Source: DATAVB01 sp040414495
Lineage (GTDB): Bacteria > Actinomycetota > Actinomycetes > Mycobacteriales > QHCD01
Direction: 5' to 3'
DNA length: 64,000 nucleotides
Assembly (NCBI GenBank): GCA_040414495.1
Contig: JBEDUI010000199.1
Coordinates: forward strand, 1 to 64,000
This document shows positions 43,009 through 51,521 of the stretch, piece by piece (position 1 is the stretch's first letter; every line of letters starts with the position of its first letter). A model generated the notes under the pieces. It saw only the letters and a list, made by a program, of their open reading frames with translations. It was not told the DNA's origin and searched no databases. Both the position numbers and the translations under genes were made by a program.

Positions 43009-44817
43009 GTGTGGAAGCCGACAGAGCAGTTACGTACCGTTCGGCGAATCGCTGTGGCCACCGTCGCCGCGTTGGCAACCAGCATCGGCGTTGTCGCCTG
43101 TAACAGCAGTTCATCTGCCAGTGACAACAGTACGGTACGGTTCGCCGAATTCCCCGGGTCGGTCCCCAACTGGATTTTACCCATCACCGATCCTGGGCAC
43201 AGCGGGTCGCCGAACACCTACCAGTTCTCGTATCTCATGTGGCGTCCGCTCTACTGGACCGGTACCGGCAGCTCGCCGGACATCGACGACTCGCTGAGCA
43301 TCGCCGACCCGCCGAAATACAGCAACGGCAACCGCACCGTGACGGTGACGTTGCGGGACTATAAATGGTCGGACGGAAAGCCGGTCACCGCGCGAGACGT
43401 GGAATTCTGGTACAACCTGATCAAGTACAACAAAACGCAATGGTCCGGCTACGTGGCCGGCAATATCCCGGACAACATCAGCAGTTTCCGGGTCGTCAGC
43501 CCGAAAACGTTCGAGCTGACGTTGACGGCGGCGGTCTCGCCGCAGTGGTTCACCGCCAACCAACTCGTCTCGATCACGCCGATGCCGCAGCACGTCTGGG
43601 ACAAGACGGCGGACTCGGGCAAGGTCGGCAATAGCGACACGAGCGCGGCCGGCGCCAAGGCCGTCTTCACCTATCTGCTGGGCCGATCGAAGCAGCTGGC
43701 AAAATACGCGAGTGATCCACTGTGGAAGACCGTCGACGGCCCCTGGACGTTGAGCAAGTACGACACCGACGGGCACATCTCGTTCGTCCCGAACAACAAG
43801 TATTCGGGCAAGGACAGGCCGACGTACAAGACGTTCGAGCAGATTCCGTTCGCGACCGACTCCGCCGAATTCAACAGCCTGCTGGCCGGCGACGTCGATT
43901 ACGGCTATCTGCCATTCAGCGACCTCAAGCAACGCAGCCGCGTCTCCTCGCAGGGCTATCACTTTTCGGCCTGGAACCTGTGGACGGTCAACTTCATCGC
44001 CATCAACTACTACGCCAAAACGACCGGCCCGATCGTCTCGCAACTCTATGTACGCCAGGCCCTTGAATCGTTGGTGAATCAGCCGCTGATCATCAAGCAG
44101 ATCTTCCAAGGCCAAGGAGCGCAGAACTTCGGGCCGATCGCGCTGCAACCGAAGAACCCATTCGCCACGGTGACCAAGAATCCGAACAGCTACGACCCGA
44201 AACGCGCGGTATCGCTGCTGCAACAGCACGGCTGGACCGTGAAACCCGGCGGCGTCACCACCTGCGCGCATCCGGGCAGCGGAGCATCGCAGTGCGGGAC
44301 CGGAATCGCGGCCGGGACGAAGCTCTCGTTCTCGCTCATCGTCAACAGCGGAAACCACCCGGTGAACCTGGAAATGGAGTCGCTGAAATCCACCTTCTCG
44401 CAGCAGGCCGGAATTGTGCTCAACGTCAAACCACAACCGTTCACACAAGTGATCTCGGATGCGTTCGCGACCTGCACGAGAGCCAAGGCCTCGGCCTGTC
44501 CCTGGCAGATGGCCGACTGGGGCGGCGGCGTGAACCTGTCCCCGTACCCGACCGGCGAGCAGATCTTCGCCAGCGGCGGTTCCTCGAACGCCAGCCATTA
44601 CACCGATGCCAAGGCGAACAAGCTCATCGCGGCCAGCCAGGTCGGTGGCGCGACGCAACTGAAGTCGTACGAGCGATACATCACCGCGCAGGTGCCAGTG
44701 ATCTGGGTACCGAACCTGACGTACCAGCTGTCGATGATCAGCAACAAGCTCACGGGCGCCGACGCGCAGAACCCGTACATCGGAATCACGCCCGAGCGCT
44801 GGCACTGGACGAAGTGA
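43009..44817 (+). CDS. Peptide ABC transporter substrate-binding lipoprotein (SBP family 5)
   Basis: 602-residue extracytoplasmic binding protein. The signal peptide ends in a lipobox IGVVAC, followed by a Ser-rich linker CNSSSSAS, so it is membrane-anchored. Family 5 landmarks are the first-domain WSDGKPVTARDVEFWYNLI and the region YVRQALESLVNQPLIIKQIFQGQG, while KSTFSQQAGI lies in the last lobe. It captures di- or oligopeptides for the permeases encoded downstream. GTG at 43009 follows CAGGAGG. It heads an operon of six genes. Confidence 0.93.
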   Translation: MWKPTEQLRTVRRIAVATVAALATSIGVVACNSSSSASDNSTVRFAEFPGSVPNWILPITDPGHSGSPNTYQFSYLMWRPLYWTGTGSSPDIDDSLSIADPPKYSNGNRTVTVTLRDYKWSDGKPVTARDVEFWYNLIKYNKTQWSGYVAGNIPDNISSFRVVSPKTFELTLTAAVSPQWFTANQLVSITPMPQHVWDKTADSGKVGNSDTSAAGAKAVFTYLLGRSKQLAKYASDPLWKTVDGPWTLSKYDTDGHISFVPNNKYSGKDRPTYKTFEQIPFATDSAEFNSLLAGDVDYGYLPFSDLKQRSRVSSQGYHFSAWNLWTVNFIAINYYAKTTGPIVSQLYVRQALESLVNQPLIIKQIFQGQGAQNFGPIALQPKNPFATVTKNPNSYDPKRAVSLLQQHGWTVKPGGVTTCAHPGSGASQCGTGIAAGTKLSFSLIVNSGNHPVNLEMESLKSTFSQQAGIVLNVKPQPFTQVISDAFATCTRAKASACPWQMADWGGGVNLSPYPTGEQIFASGGSSNASHYTDAKANKLIAASQVGGATQLKSYERYITAQVPVIWVPNLTYQLSMISNKLTGADAQNPYIGITPERWHWTK

Positions 44818-44825
44818 GGCACGCA

Positions 44826-46511
44826 ATGGCGAACTCGCAGCGGATCGACGCTCTAGCTGAGGAAATGTTCGCGCTGGAATTGCGCACGTCGCCGGTGTAC
44901 GCCACCCAGATCGGGTATCCGGAGTACGCCGGTGAGCTGCCTGACCTGACCCGGGCCGGTGTGGAACAACACCGGTTGGAGTTGTCCGGGCTGGCCGAGC
45001 GGGTACGGGCCGTCGATCCCTCGACACTGGACACCGAACGCGCCATCACGCACGAAGTGCTATTACGCAAGATCTCCGACGCGCTGCTGTCCATAGAGGC
45101 CGCTGCGTACGACTACACCGTGACGCCGATTCCGCAGACCGGGATGGCCGCATCCGTACTCATCGGATTTCCCCAGACGCCCATTCGCACCGCCGAGGAT
45201 GCGGACGGATATCTGGCCCGTTGCCAGAAAGTAGCGGCGTGGCTGGATGTTGCGCTTGCACGGCTCGCGGATGGCCGTGCGGCCGGACGGACGCCGGTGC
45301 GCCGCCTCGTGGCCAATGCGGTCGAGCAGTTGGACGGCTATCTGGAATCCCCGCTCACCGACGATCCCCTGTTGTCGGTGCCGGATCCCGTGAGCGGACG
45401 CGCCAGCGGTTGGCGGGATCGGTTGGTCGGCGTGGTCCGTGACGACGTTCGGCCGGCACTGGCGGCGTATCGCGACCATCTGGCGCGCGAGATCACCGAA
45501 ACCGCGCGTTCGGACGAGCAGGTCGGGCTCGCCCATCTGCCCGGCGGCGTCGAGCTGTACCAACGGCTCGCGGCCACCCACACCACCACCGATCTGAGCA
45601 TCGAGGACATTCACCAGACCGGACTGGAGTTGGTCGCCGCACTGACCGGCGAAATGCGGGAATTGGGCGCCAGAACCCTGGGGCTGGACAATTTCGCCGA
45701 TATCACGAACAGACTGCGGACCGACCCGGAACTGTTTTTCAGCACGCCCGACGAGGTACAGGCCGCGGCCCAGGACGCACTGAGCCGGGCCCAGCAGGAA
45801 TTGCCGCGCTGGCTTGGATTACTGCCCACAATTCCCTGCCAGGTCATCCCGATGACACCGTACGAAGTAGAGAACGGCGACCTCGGGCACTACCAGTGGC
45901 CGACCCGGGACGGGTCGCGGCCCGGTACGTACTGGATCAACACGTACAAACCGCAGACCCGGCCGCGATTCGAATCGCAGACACTCGCCTTTCACGAATC
46001 GGTACCCGGACACCACACCCAGTTGGCCCTGTCGCAGGAGCTGTCCACACTCCCCAAATTCCGGCAGCACGCGCACGTCACGGCGTTCAGCGAGGGCTGG
46101 GCGCTGTACGTCGAACGTCTGGCCGATGAGATGGGCCTGTACAGCGGCGATATCTACCGGCTGGGCATGATCTCATTCGATTTCTGGCGTGCCTGCCGGC
46201 TGGTGGTCGACACCGGAATGCACGCCCTCGGCTGGAGCCGGGACCGCGCCGTGGGCTACATGCTCGAGCACAGTGCGTTGACCCGGAAGAACATCGAGAA
46301 CGAAATCGACCGGTATATCGGCTGGCCGGGCCAGGCGCTCGGGTACATGATCGGCCGGCTGGAAATTCGGCGGCTGCGCGGCGAGGCCGAACGCCGACTC
46401 GGTGACCGCTTCAGCCTGCCCGCCTTTCACAGCGCGGTGATCGGGCACGGTTCGCTGCCACTGTCGGTGCTCGGCCAGGTCGTCGACCGCTGGATCACGG
46501 AGCAGCTGTGA
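44826..46511 (+). CDS. DUF885-family metallopeptidase-like protein
   Basis: 561-residue cytoplasmic protein. The putative zinc-binding motif HESVPGHH starts at His390 in LAFHESVPGHHTQL, and a second region FSEGWALYVERLADEMG holds the third ligand, typical of DUF885 proteins related to gluzincins. No signal peptide is present. The family has been linked with aminopeptidase-type activity but is little studied. ATG at 44826 follows GAGG and lies 8 bp after the binding protein. It is placed inside the transporter operon between the binding-protein and permease genes, so it likely cuts the imported peptides. Confidence 0.88.
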   Translation: MANSQRIDALAEEMFALELRTSPVYATQIGYPEYAGELPDLTRAGVEQHRLELSGLAERVRAVDPSTLDTERAITHEVLLRKISDALLSIEAAAYDYTVTPIPQTGMAASVLIGFPQTPIRTAEDADGYLARCQKVAAWLDVALARLADGRAAGRTPVRRLVANAVEQLDGYLESPLTDDPLLSVPDPVSGRASGWRDRLVGVVRDDVRPALAAYRDHLAREITETARSDEQVGLAHLPGGVELYQRLAATHTTTDLSIEDIHQTGLELVAALTGEMRELGARTLGLDNFADITNRLRTDPELFFSTPDEVQAAAQDALSRAQQELPRWLGLLPTIPCQVIPMTPYEVENGDLGHYQWPTRDGSRPGTYWINTYKPQTRPRFESQTLAFHESVPGHHTQLALSQELSTLPKFRQHAHVTAFSEGWALYVERLADEMGLYSGDIYRLGMISFDFWRACRLVVDTGMHALGWSRDRAVGYMLEHSALTRKNIENEIDRYIGWPGQALGYMIGRLEIRRLRGEAERRLGDRFSLPAFHSAVIGHGSLPLSVLGQVVDRWITEQL

Positions 46512-46512
46512 T

Positions 46513-47469
46513 ATGGCCGGCTACCTCACCCGCCGGATTCTGCAGGCCTTTGTCGTGGTGATTCTGGTGACGATCATCGTGTTCGTCCTGCTCCGAATGC
46601 TGCCCGGCGGCCCGGCCCGGGCGATCCTCGGCCAGCAGGCGACGGCGGCGCAGGTGAAGGCGTTCAACCACCAACAGGGCTTCGACCGGCCGCTGGCCCT
46701 GCAATATCTGGACTATCTGAAACGGCTGCTGCACGGCGATCTGGGTTATTCGTACAAGCTCAACCAGAGCGTCACGTCGCTGCTGGCGCAACGCCTGCCA
46801 AAAACGCTCCTGCTCACCGTACTGTCCACAGTGGTCGCGTTGCTGGTCGCGCTACCGGTCGGAATCGCGCAGGCGGTGCGCCGCAACCGAGCCACCGACT
46901 ACATCATCACGGGCGTTTCGTTTGTGCTGTACGCGATGCCGATCTTCTTTCTCGGTCTGATCCTCATCATCGTCTTCGCCCAGCAGCTGCATTGGTTCTC
47001 CCCGCAGGCGCCACAGGGCGACTCGTTCACAGCGGTGTTGAGTCAGGCCAATCAGCTGATCCTGCCGGTCGCCACCCTGGCCCTGATCACGGTTGCGGCG
47101 TTCAGCCGCTATGCGCGATCGGCCACATTGGACAATCTCGGTGAGGATTACGTCCGCACCGCGCGGGCCAAAGGCGCGCTGGAGCGGCGGGTGCTGGCCC
47201 GACACGTCACGCCGAACGCGATCGTGCCGGTCGTGACCCTGCTCGGGCTGTACGTGCCGTATCTGTTCAGCGGCTCGCTGGTCACCGAGGCCACGTTCAA
47301 CTACCCCGGAATGGGTCTGCTGTTCTGGAATGCCGCCCAGACCCGCGATTATCCGATTCTGCTTGCGGTGGCGCTGATCGTGGCGATCGCAACAGTGGTT
47401 GGCTCGCTGGTCGTCGACCTGCTCTATTCGGTGCTCGATCCAAGGGTGCGGTACGTGGTGGCGGCATGA
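46513..47469 (+). CDS. Peptide ABC transporter permease, DppB type
   Basis: 318-residue inner-membrane permease. The N-terminus LTRRILQAFVVVILVTIIVFVLLRMLPGGP is a DppB/OppB start and the loop GEDYVRTARAKGALERRVLARH is the ATPase-contact EAA motif, both as landmarks. Six hydrophobic segments are plausible. It starts one base after the DUF885 stop and overlaps dppC-type gene by ATGA. The fused ATPase is encoded on the opposite strand upstream. Confidence 0.95.
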   Translation: MAGYLTRRILQAFVVVILVTIIVFVLLRMLPGGPARAILGQQATAAQVKAFNHQQGFDRPLALQYLDYLKRLLHGDLGYSYKLNQSVTSLLAQRLPKTLLLTVLSTVVALLVALPVGIAQAVRRNRATDYIITGVSFVLYAMPIFFLGLILIIVFAQQLHWFSPQAPQGDSFTAVLSQANQLILPVATLALITVAAFSRYARSATLDNLGEDYVRTARAKGALERRVLARHVTPNAIVPVVTLLGLYVPYLFSGSLVTEATFNYPGMGLLFWNAAQTRDYPILLAVALIVAIATVVGSLVVDLLYSVLDPRVRYVVAA

Positions 47470-48386
47470 CGCTGGACAGTTCGGCGCTGGCCGGCCTGCA
47501 CGGTCAGGACCGCGAAGAATCTGCCGACGCCGCGGCGCAGAGCAACCTGCGGCTGTTTTTCCGTACCTTTTTTGAGAACAAGCTCGCGCTGGTCGGCATT
47601 CTGATCGTGCTGGCGCTGGCCGTGTTCAGCTTTATCGGGCCGCTGTTCTACCACTCCGACCAGATCCACACCAACCTCAACGCAGTCAACCTGCGGCCGG
47701 GCAGCAACGGCCATCCACTGGGGACGGACCAGGTCGGCTACGACCAGCTGGGCCGGTTGATGGCCGGTGGTCGGACATCGTTGGAAATCGGTATCGGCGC
47801 CGGTTTGCTGGCCACCGTCTTGGGCAGCCTCTGGGGCGCGATCTCCGGCTATTTCGGCGGTGTGGTCGACGCGGTGATGATGCGTATCGTCGATGCGTTG
47901 CTCTCGATTCCGGCGCTGTTTCTGTTGCTCGTAGTGGCCGCGATCTGGACGCCGAACGTACTGTCGTTGATCGTCCTCATCGGACTGATCGCCTGGCTGG
48001 TGCCGGCGCGGTTGGTGCGCGGTGAGGCGTTGACCCTGCGGGTACGCGAATACGTGCAGGCGGTGCGGTTGATGGGCGGTGGCCGATGGCGCGCGGTCAC
48101 CCGCCATATCGTGCCCAATACGGTCGGCACGATCGTGGTGAATGCCAGCTTCCAGGTCGCCGACGCGATCCTGTATGTCGCCTATCTGAGCTTTCTCGGC
48201 CTCGGTCTGCCACCGCCATCGACCAACTGGGGCGGCATGCTGACCGATGGCGTGCAGTATGCGTACGACGGATACTGGTGGCTGATCTACCCGCCGGGCA
48301 TCGCGGTCGTGCTCGTCGTTATCGCGTTCAACTTCATCGGCGACGGATTGCGTGACTCGTTCGACGCCCGGCTGCGGCGCCGGTGA
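47466..48386 (+). CDS. Peptide ABC transporter permease, DppC type
   Basis: 306-residue partner permease. A cytoplasmic N-terminal tail of about 45 residues precedes the first helix, as in DppC. HPLGTDQVGYDQLGRLMAGGRTSL is the family marker and VREYVQAVRLMGGGRWRAVTRHIVPN the EAA loop. It pairs with the DppB-type protein to form the peptide channel. The ATG overlaps the previous stop as ATGA. Confidence 0.95.
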   Translation: MTLDSSALAGLHGQDREESADAAAQSNLRLFFRTFFENKLALVGILIVLALAVFSFIGPLFYHSDQIHTNLNAVNLRPGSNGHPLGTDQVGYDQLGRLMAGGRTSLEIGIGAGLLATVLGSLWGAISGYFGGVVDAVMMRIVDALLSIPALFLLLVVAAIWTPNVLSLIVLIGLIAWLVPARLVRGEALTLRVREYVQAVRLMGGGRWRAVTRHIVPNTVGTIVVNASFQVADAILYVAYLSFLGLGLPPPSTNWGGMLTDGVQYAYDGYWWLIYPPGIAVVLVVIAFNFIGDGLRDSFDARLRRR

Positions 48387-48408
48387 TGTCCATAAGGGAG
48401 GGACGAGG

Positions 48409-49638
48409 ATGACGGTCACGGTTTTCCGGCACGCCCGGGTCATTCCCTGCACCGGCGCCGATCCGATCGAGGACGCCAGCGTTGTCGTAGAAAACGGCAT
48501 GATCCGCGACATCACCGGGGCCGCGCAGATCAATGCCGACGACACGATCGACTGCGCCGGGCGCACACTGATGCCCGGGCTGATCGACGCGCACGTGCAT
48601 GTCTGCTCGCTCGACGTGGAAATCGCCCGCCAACAGCGGGAAAACACCACCAGCCTACTGGCGTACAAGATCGGGCGGATCATCAAACAGACGCTGGATC
48701 AGGGCTATACCACGATCCGGGACGCCGGCGGCGCCGACTGGGGCATGAAAGAGGCGGTCGCACAAGGCCTTATCGCCGGTCCGCGCATGTTCGTCAGCGG
48801 GCATCCGCTCTCCCAGACCGGTGGCCACGGCGATTCCCGCAGCCGGGCCCAGGACAGTGTCGACTGTGGATGCGGCGCGCACATCGGGATGGTTCCCAAT
48901 ATCGCCGATGGGCCGGACGAGGTGCGGCGCGCCACCCGGGAACAGCTGCGTCGTGGGGCCGATGCCATCAAGATCATGGCCGGTGGCGGCGTTGCATCGC
49001 CCACCGACCGGCTCGAATCGGTGCAGTATTCGGCGGCCGAATTGCGAGCCGCGGTGCAGGAGGCAACCGCCGCGGGCACGTACGTTCTGGCCCATGCGTA
49101 CACGCCGACCTCAATTCGCAACGCGCTCGAGGCGGGCGTACGTTCCATCGAACACGGCAATTTCTTGGATGAGGCGACCGCGAAGCTGATGGCCAGCCAG
49201 GACGCGTTTCTGGTCCCGACCTTCGTGGCGTACGAAAAGCTCTACGAGGAAGGCCGCGAGCACGGGTTCGCCGAGGAAAAGCTGGCCAAGTTGGACACCG
49301 TGCTGGGCGCAGGGCTCGACGGTCTGCGGCGGGCCAAGGCGGCCGGGGTACGGATCGGTTCGGGCTCGGACCTGCTGGGCCCATTGGCCCGGCACAAAAC
49401 CCGCGAGTTGGCGATCAAGGCCCAGGTCCTGGGCGCCCACGACACGTTGATCGCCACCACCCGCACCAACGCCGAATTGATCGGAATCGCCGATGAGGTC
49501 GGCACGATAGAGCCGGGAAAGCGGGCCGATCTGCTCGTGGTGGATGGAGATCCGCTGACCGATATCGCGGTGCTGCAGAACCTGGACCGGCTGGTGGCTA
49601 TTGTCAAGACGGGCGAATTCCACGTACGCCGGCTGTGA
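48409..49638 (+). CDS. Metal-dependent amidohydrolase (imidazolonepropionase-like dipeptidase)
   Basis: 409-residue amidohydrolase-superfamily enzyme. LMPGLIDAHVHV is the first HxH metal motif; Lys in DAIKIMAGGG is the likely carboxylated bridge; HAYTPTSIRNALEAGVRSIEHG supplies two more histidines; and GSGSDLLGPLARH ends with the catalytic Asp. The family includes Xaa-Arg and Xaa-Pro dipeptidases. ATG at 48409 follows GGGAGG, 22 bp after the DppC-type gene. Placement in the peptide operon suggests it cleaves small, perhaps proline-ending, peptides in the cytoplasm. Confidence 0.9.
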   Translation: MTVTVFRHARVIPCTGADPIEDASVVVENGMIRDITGAAQINADDTIDCAGRTLMPGLIDAHVHVCSLDVEIARQQRENTTSLLAYKIGRIIKQTLDQGYTTIRDAGGADWGMKEAVAQGLIAGPRMFVSGHPLSQTGGHGDSRSRAQDSVDCGCGAHIGMVPNIADGPDEVRRATREQLRRGADAIKIMAGGGVASPTDRLESVQYSAAELRAAVQEATAAGTYVLAHAYTPTSIRNALEAGVRSIEHGNFLDEATAKLMASQDAFLVPTFVAYEKLYEEGREHGFAEEKLAKLDTVLGAGLDGLRRAKAAGVRIGSGSDLLGPLARHKTRELAIKAQVLGAHDTLIATTRTNAELIGIADEVGTIEPGKRADLLVVDGDPLTDIAVLQNLDRLVAIVKTGEFHVRRL

Positions 49639-49646
49639 GGAGCGTT

Positions 49647-51089
49647 GTGAGCGAGACCGAGAAGGACCGTCCGGACCCGACCGATGATGTGGTGAGCTCG
49701 CACCACACGCTCACCACACCGGCCGGTGGATTCTCCTACACCGCCACGGCCGGACGGATCGTGCTGCGGGAGGAGGTGCACGACGACGATGGTGAATTCG
49801 ACGGGCACCGGCCCAAGGCGCAATTGTTCGTGGTCAGCTATTGCCGGGACGACGTAGATCCGGCGACCCGGCCGGTGACGTTCGCATTCAACGGTGGGCC
49901 CGGTTCGTCGAGTATCTGGCTGCACATGGGATTGCTCGGCCCGGCCCGGGTGTTGATGGGCGATGCCGGTGATCTACGGCCGCCGCCGTATGGCATCACC
50001 GAGAACGCCGAAAGCCTGCTGGTGCATTCGGATCTGGTATTCATCGATCCGGTGTCGACCGGGTTTTCGCGGGTCGCCGAGGGCGGCAAACCGGCCGAGT
50101 TCCACGGATTCCAACGTGATCTGGACGCGGTCGGTGAAATGATCCGGCTCTGGACCACCCGCAACGGCCGGTGGATCTCGCCGAAATATCTGGCCGGTGA
50201 ATCGTACGGAACACTGCGGGCGGCCGCGCTGGCATCGCATCTGCAGAAGCGATACAGCTTCTTCCTCAATGGAATCGCGCTGATTTCCTCGGTGCTGGAT
50301 TTCGGCACGATCCGGTTCACCGAGGGCAATGACCTGCCGTACACGCTGTTTCTGCCCACGTACGCCTGTCTCGCGCATTATCACGGCAAGCTCGGTGACC
50401 GGCCGCTGGCGGAGGTCCGGGCCGATGCCGAAGACCTGGCCAGCCGGGATTACCCGTACGCATTGGACCGTGGTGCCAGGCTACCGGCGGCCGACCGGGA
50501 TGCCCTGCTGCAGCGGCTTTCCCGGCTAACCGGGCTCTCCACCGACTATCTCGATCAGGTCGACCTGCGGATCGAGCACAAACGGTTCTTCCGCGAATTG
50601 CTCCGGGACCGCGGACAGATCATCGGCCGGCTCGACGGTCGGTTCACCGGGTGGGACGCTGACGACGGCCGCGAACTGCCCAGCTACGACCCCAGCGACG
50701 TCGCGATCCGCGGGCCGTACGCGACCGCGCTCAACCACCATCTACACACGACACTCGGTTATCACTCGGATCTGCCGTACGAAGTGCTCACCGACCGCGT
50801 GCAACCGTGGAGCTACAAGGAGTTCGAGAGCAAGCACGTCAGCGTCTCCGGTGCGCTCTCCGACGCGATGCGGCAGAACGCGCACCTGCGGGTGTATGTC
50901 GCGTGTGGATACTACGACGGCGCGACGCCGTATTTCGCCGCACAGCATGCTGTGGCTCATGTGGCGTTGCCAGCGGCTTTGCGCTCGCAAATCGAGGTGC
51001 ACCATTACGATGCCGGGCACATGATGTACGGCCACGAGCCGAGCCGGCTCAGGCAAAGCGCCGACCTCGCCGCCTTCGTCACCGGCTGA
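49647..51089 (+). CDS. Peptidase S10 (serine carboxypeptidase) family protein
   Basis: 480-residue alpha/beta-hydrolase serine carboxypeptidase. The oxyanion motif NGGPGSSSIW precedes the nucleophile Ser186 in GESYGTLR; Asp424 in YYDGATP and His458 in YDAGHMMY complete the triad. There is no signal peptide, which is odd since eukaryotic S10 enzymes are vacuolar or secreted; this one probably acts in the cytoplasm on imported peptides. S10 enzymes release C-terminal residues, often next to proline. GTG at 49647 has GAGGAG upstream. It is the last gene of the operon. Confidence 0.92.
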   Translation: MSETEKDRPDPTDDVVSSHHTLTTPAGGFSYTATAGRIVLREEVHDDDGEFDGHRPKAQLFVVSYCRDDVDPATRPVTFAFNGGPGSSSIWLHMGLLGPARVLMGDAGDLRPPPYGITENAESLLVHSDLVFIDPVSTGFSRVAEGGKPAEFHGFQRDLDAVGEMIRLWTTRNGRWISPKYLAGESYGTLRAAALASHLQKRYSFFLNGIALISSVLDFGTIRFTEGNDLPYTLFLPTYACLAHYHGKLGDRPLAEVRADAEDLASRDYPYALDRGARLPAADRDALLQRLSRLTGLSTDYLDQVDLRIEHKRFFRELLRDRGQIIGRLDGRFTGWDADDGRELPSYDPSDVAIRGPYATALNHHLHTTLGYHSDLPYEVLTDRVQPWSYKEFESKHVSVSGALSDAMRQNAHLRVYVACGYYDGATPYFAAQHAVAHVALPAALRSQIEVHHYDAGHMMYGHEPSRLRQSADLAAFVTG

Positions 51090-51110
51090 GCCGGCCACGC
51101 AACGCCAGTC

Positions 51111-51170
51111 GTGATCATGCAAGAATGACTCGTCCGCACGGCGTGTCACGGACCATTTCTGCATGATCAC
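51111..51170. repeat. 60-bp imperfect palindrome, TGATCATG family (type III)
   Basis: Arms begin with an exact 11-bp match, GTGATCATGCA, and continue imperfectly through AATG for about 25 bp. It lies 21 bp after the peptidase stop, so it might also end that transcript, but no T-tract follows. Confidence 0.8.
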
Positions 51171-51231
51171 CGCGAGACAGGGGCCGGCGCGGGGCTGACA
51201 GCGAGCCGCGACGAACCCAGCTCAGCCACCG

Positions 51232-51289
51232 ACCATGATCATGATGGCTTTCGTAAAACATTTCGCGACGAAATCCATCACGATCATGG
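51232..51289. repeat. 58-bp imperfect palindrome, TGATCRTG family (type II)
   Basis: Left arm CCATGATCATGATGGCTTTC and the right arm's complement CCATGATCGTGATGGATTTC differ at two of 20 positions. The inner arm GATCGTGATG is identical to that of the short element at 20378. Confidence 0.85.
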
Positions 51290-51387
51290 AACCTGGGTGC
51301 TCCGGATCGGTTGCCGGGCCAGCATCAGCGGTGAAATCGTCCAAATCATTCGACCACACGTCGATGTCCGGAAACAAGCCGCAGAAA

Positions 51388-51445
51388 ACCATGATCGTGA
51401 GCGGATTTGATACCAGTTCGGCACCAAACCCACTCATGATCATGA
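51388..51445. repeat. 58-bp imperfect palindrome, TGATCRTG family (type I)
   Basis: Left arm CATGATCGTGAGCGGATTTG pairs with a right arm whose complement is CATGATCATGAGTGGGTTTG; all differences are transitions. Close relative of the copies at 20269 and 27486. Confidence 0.85.
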
Positions 51446-51521
51446 AAGAGCGTTGCCCGCTGGCCGCGCCGACGAGCTGCGCAACGGACCACCGCTGAGG
51501 CAGCGACCAAACTGCCAGCGA

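Larger units (their letters stand above)
51090..51521. other. 432-bp convergent gap with three palindromes, no gene
   Basis: Between the S10 peptidase and malate synthase stops. It carries three members of the TGATCRTG palindrome family (51111, 51232 and 51388) and no gene-like frame; short frames here arise from the repeat arms. Confidence 0.8.

Noticed and set aside
51222..51498. Small frames beginning MIM or MIV in the peptidase-malate synthase gap
   Set aside because: They are translations of the palindrome arms (ATGATCATG and ATGATCGTG), not genes. They helped reveal the repeat family.
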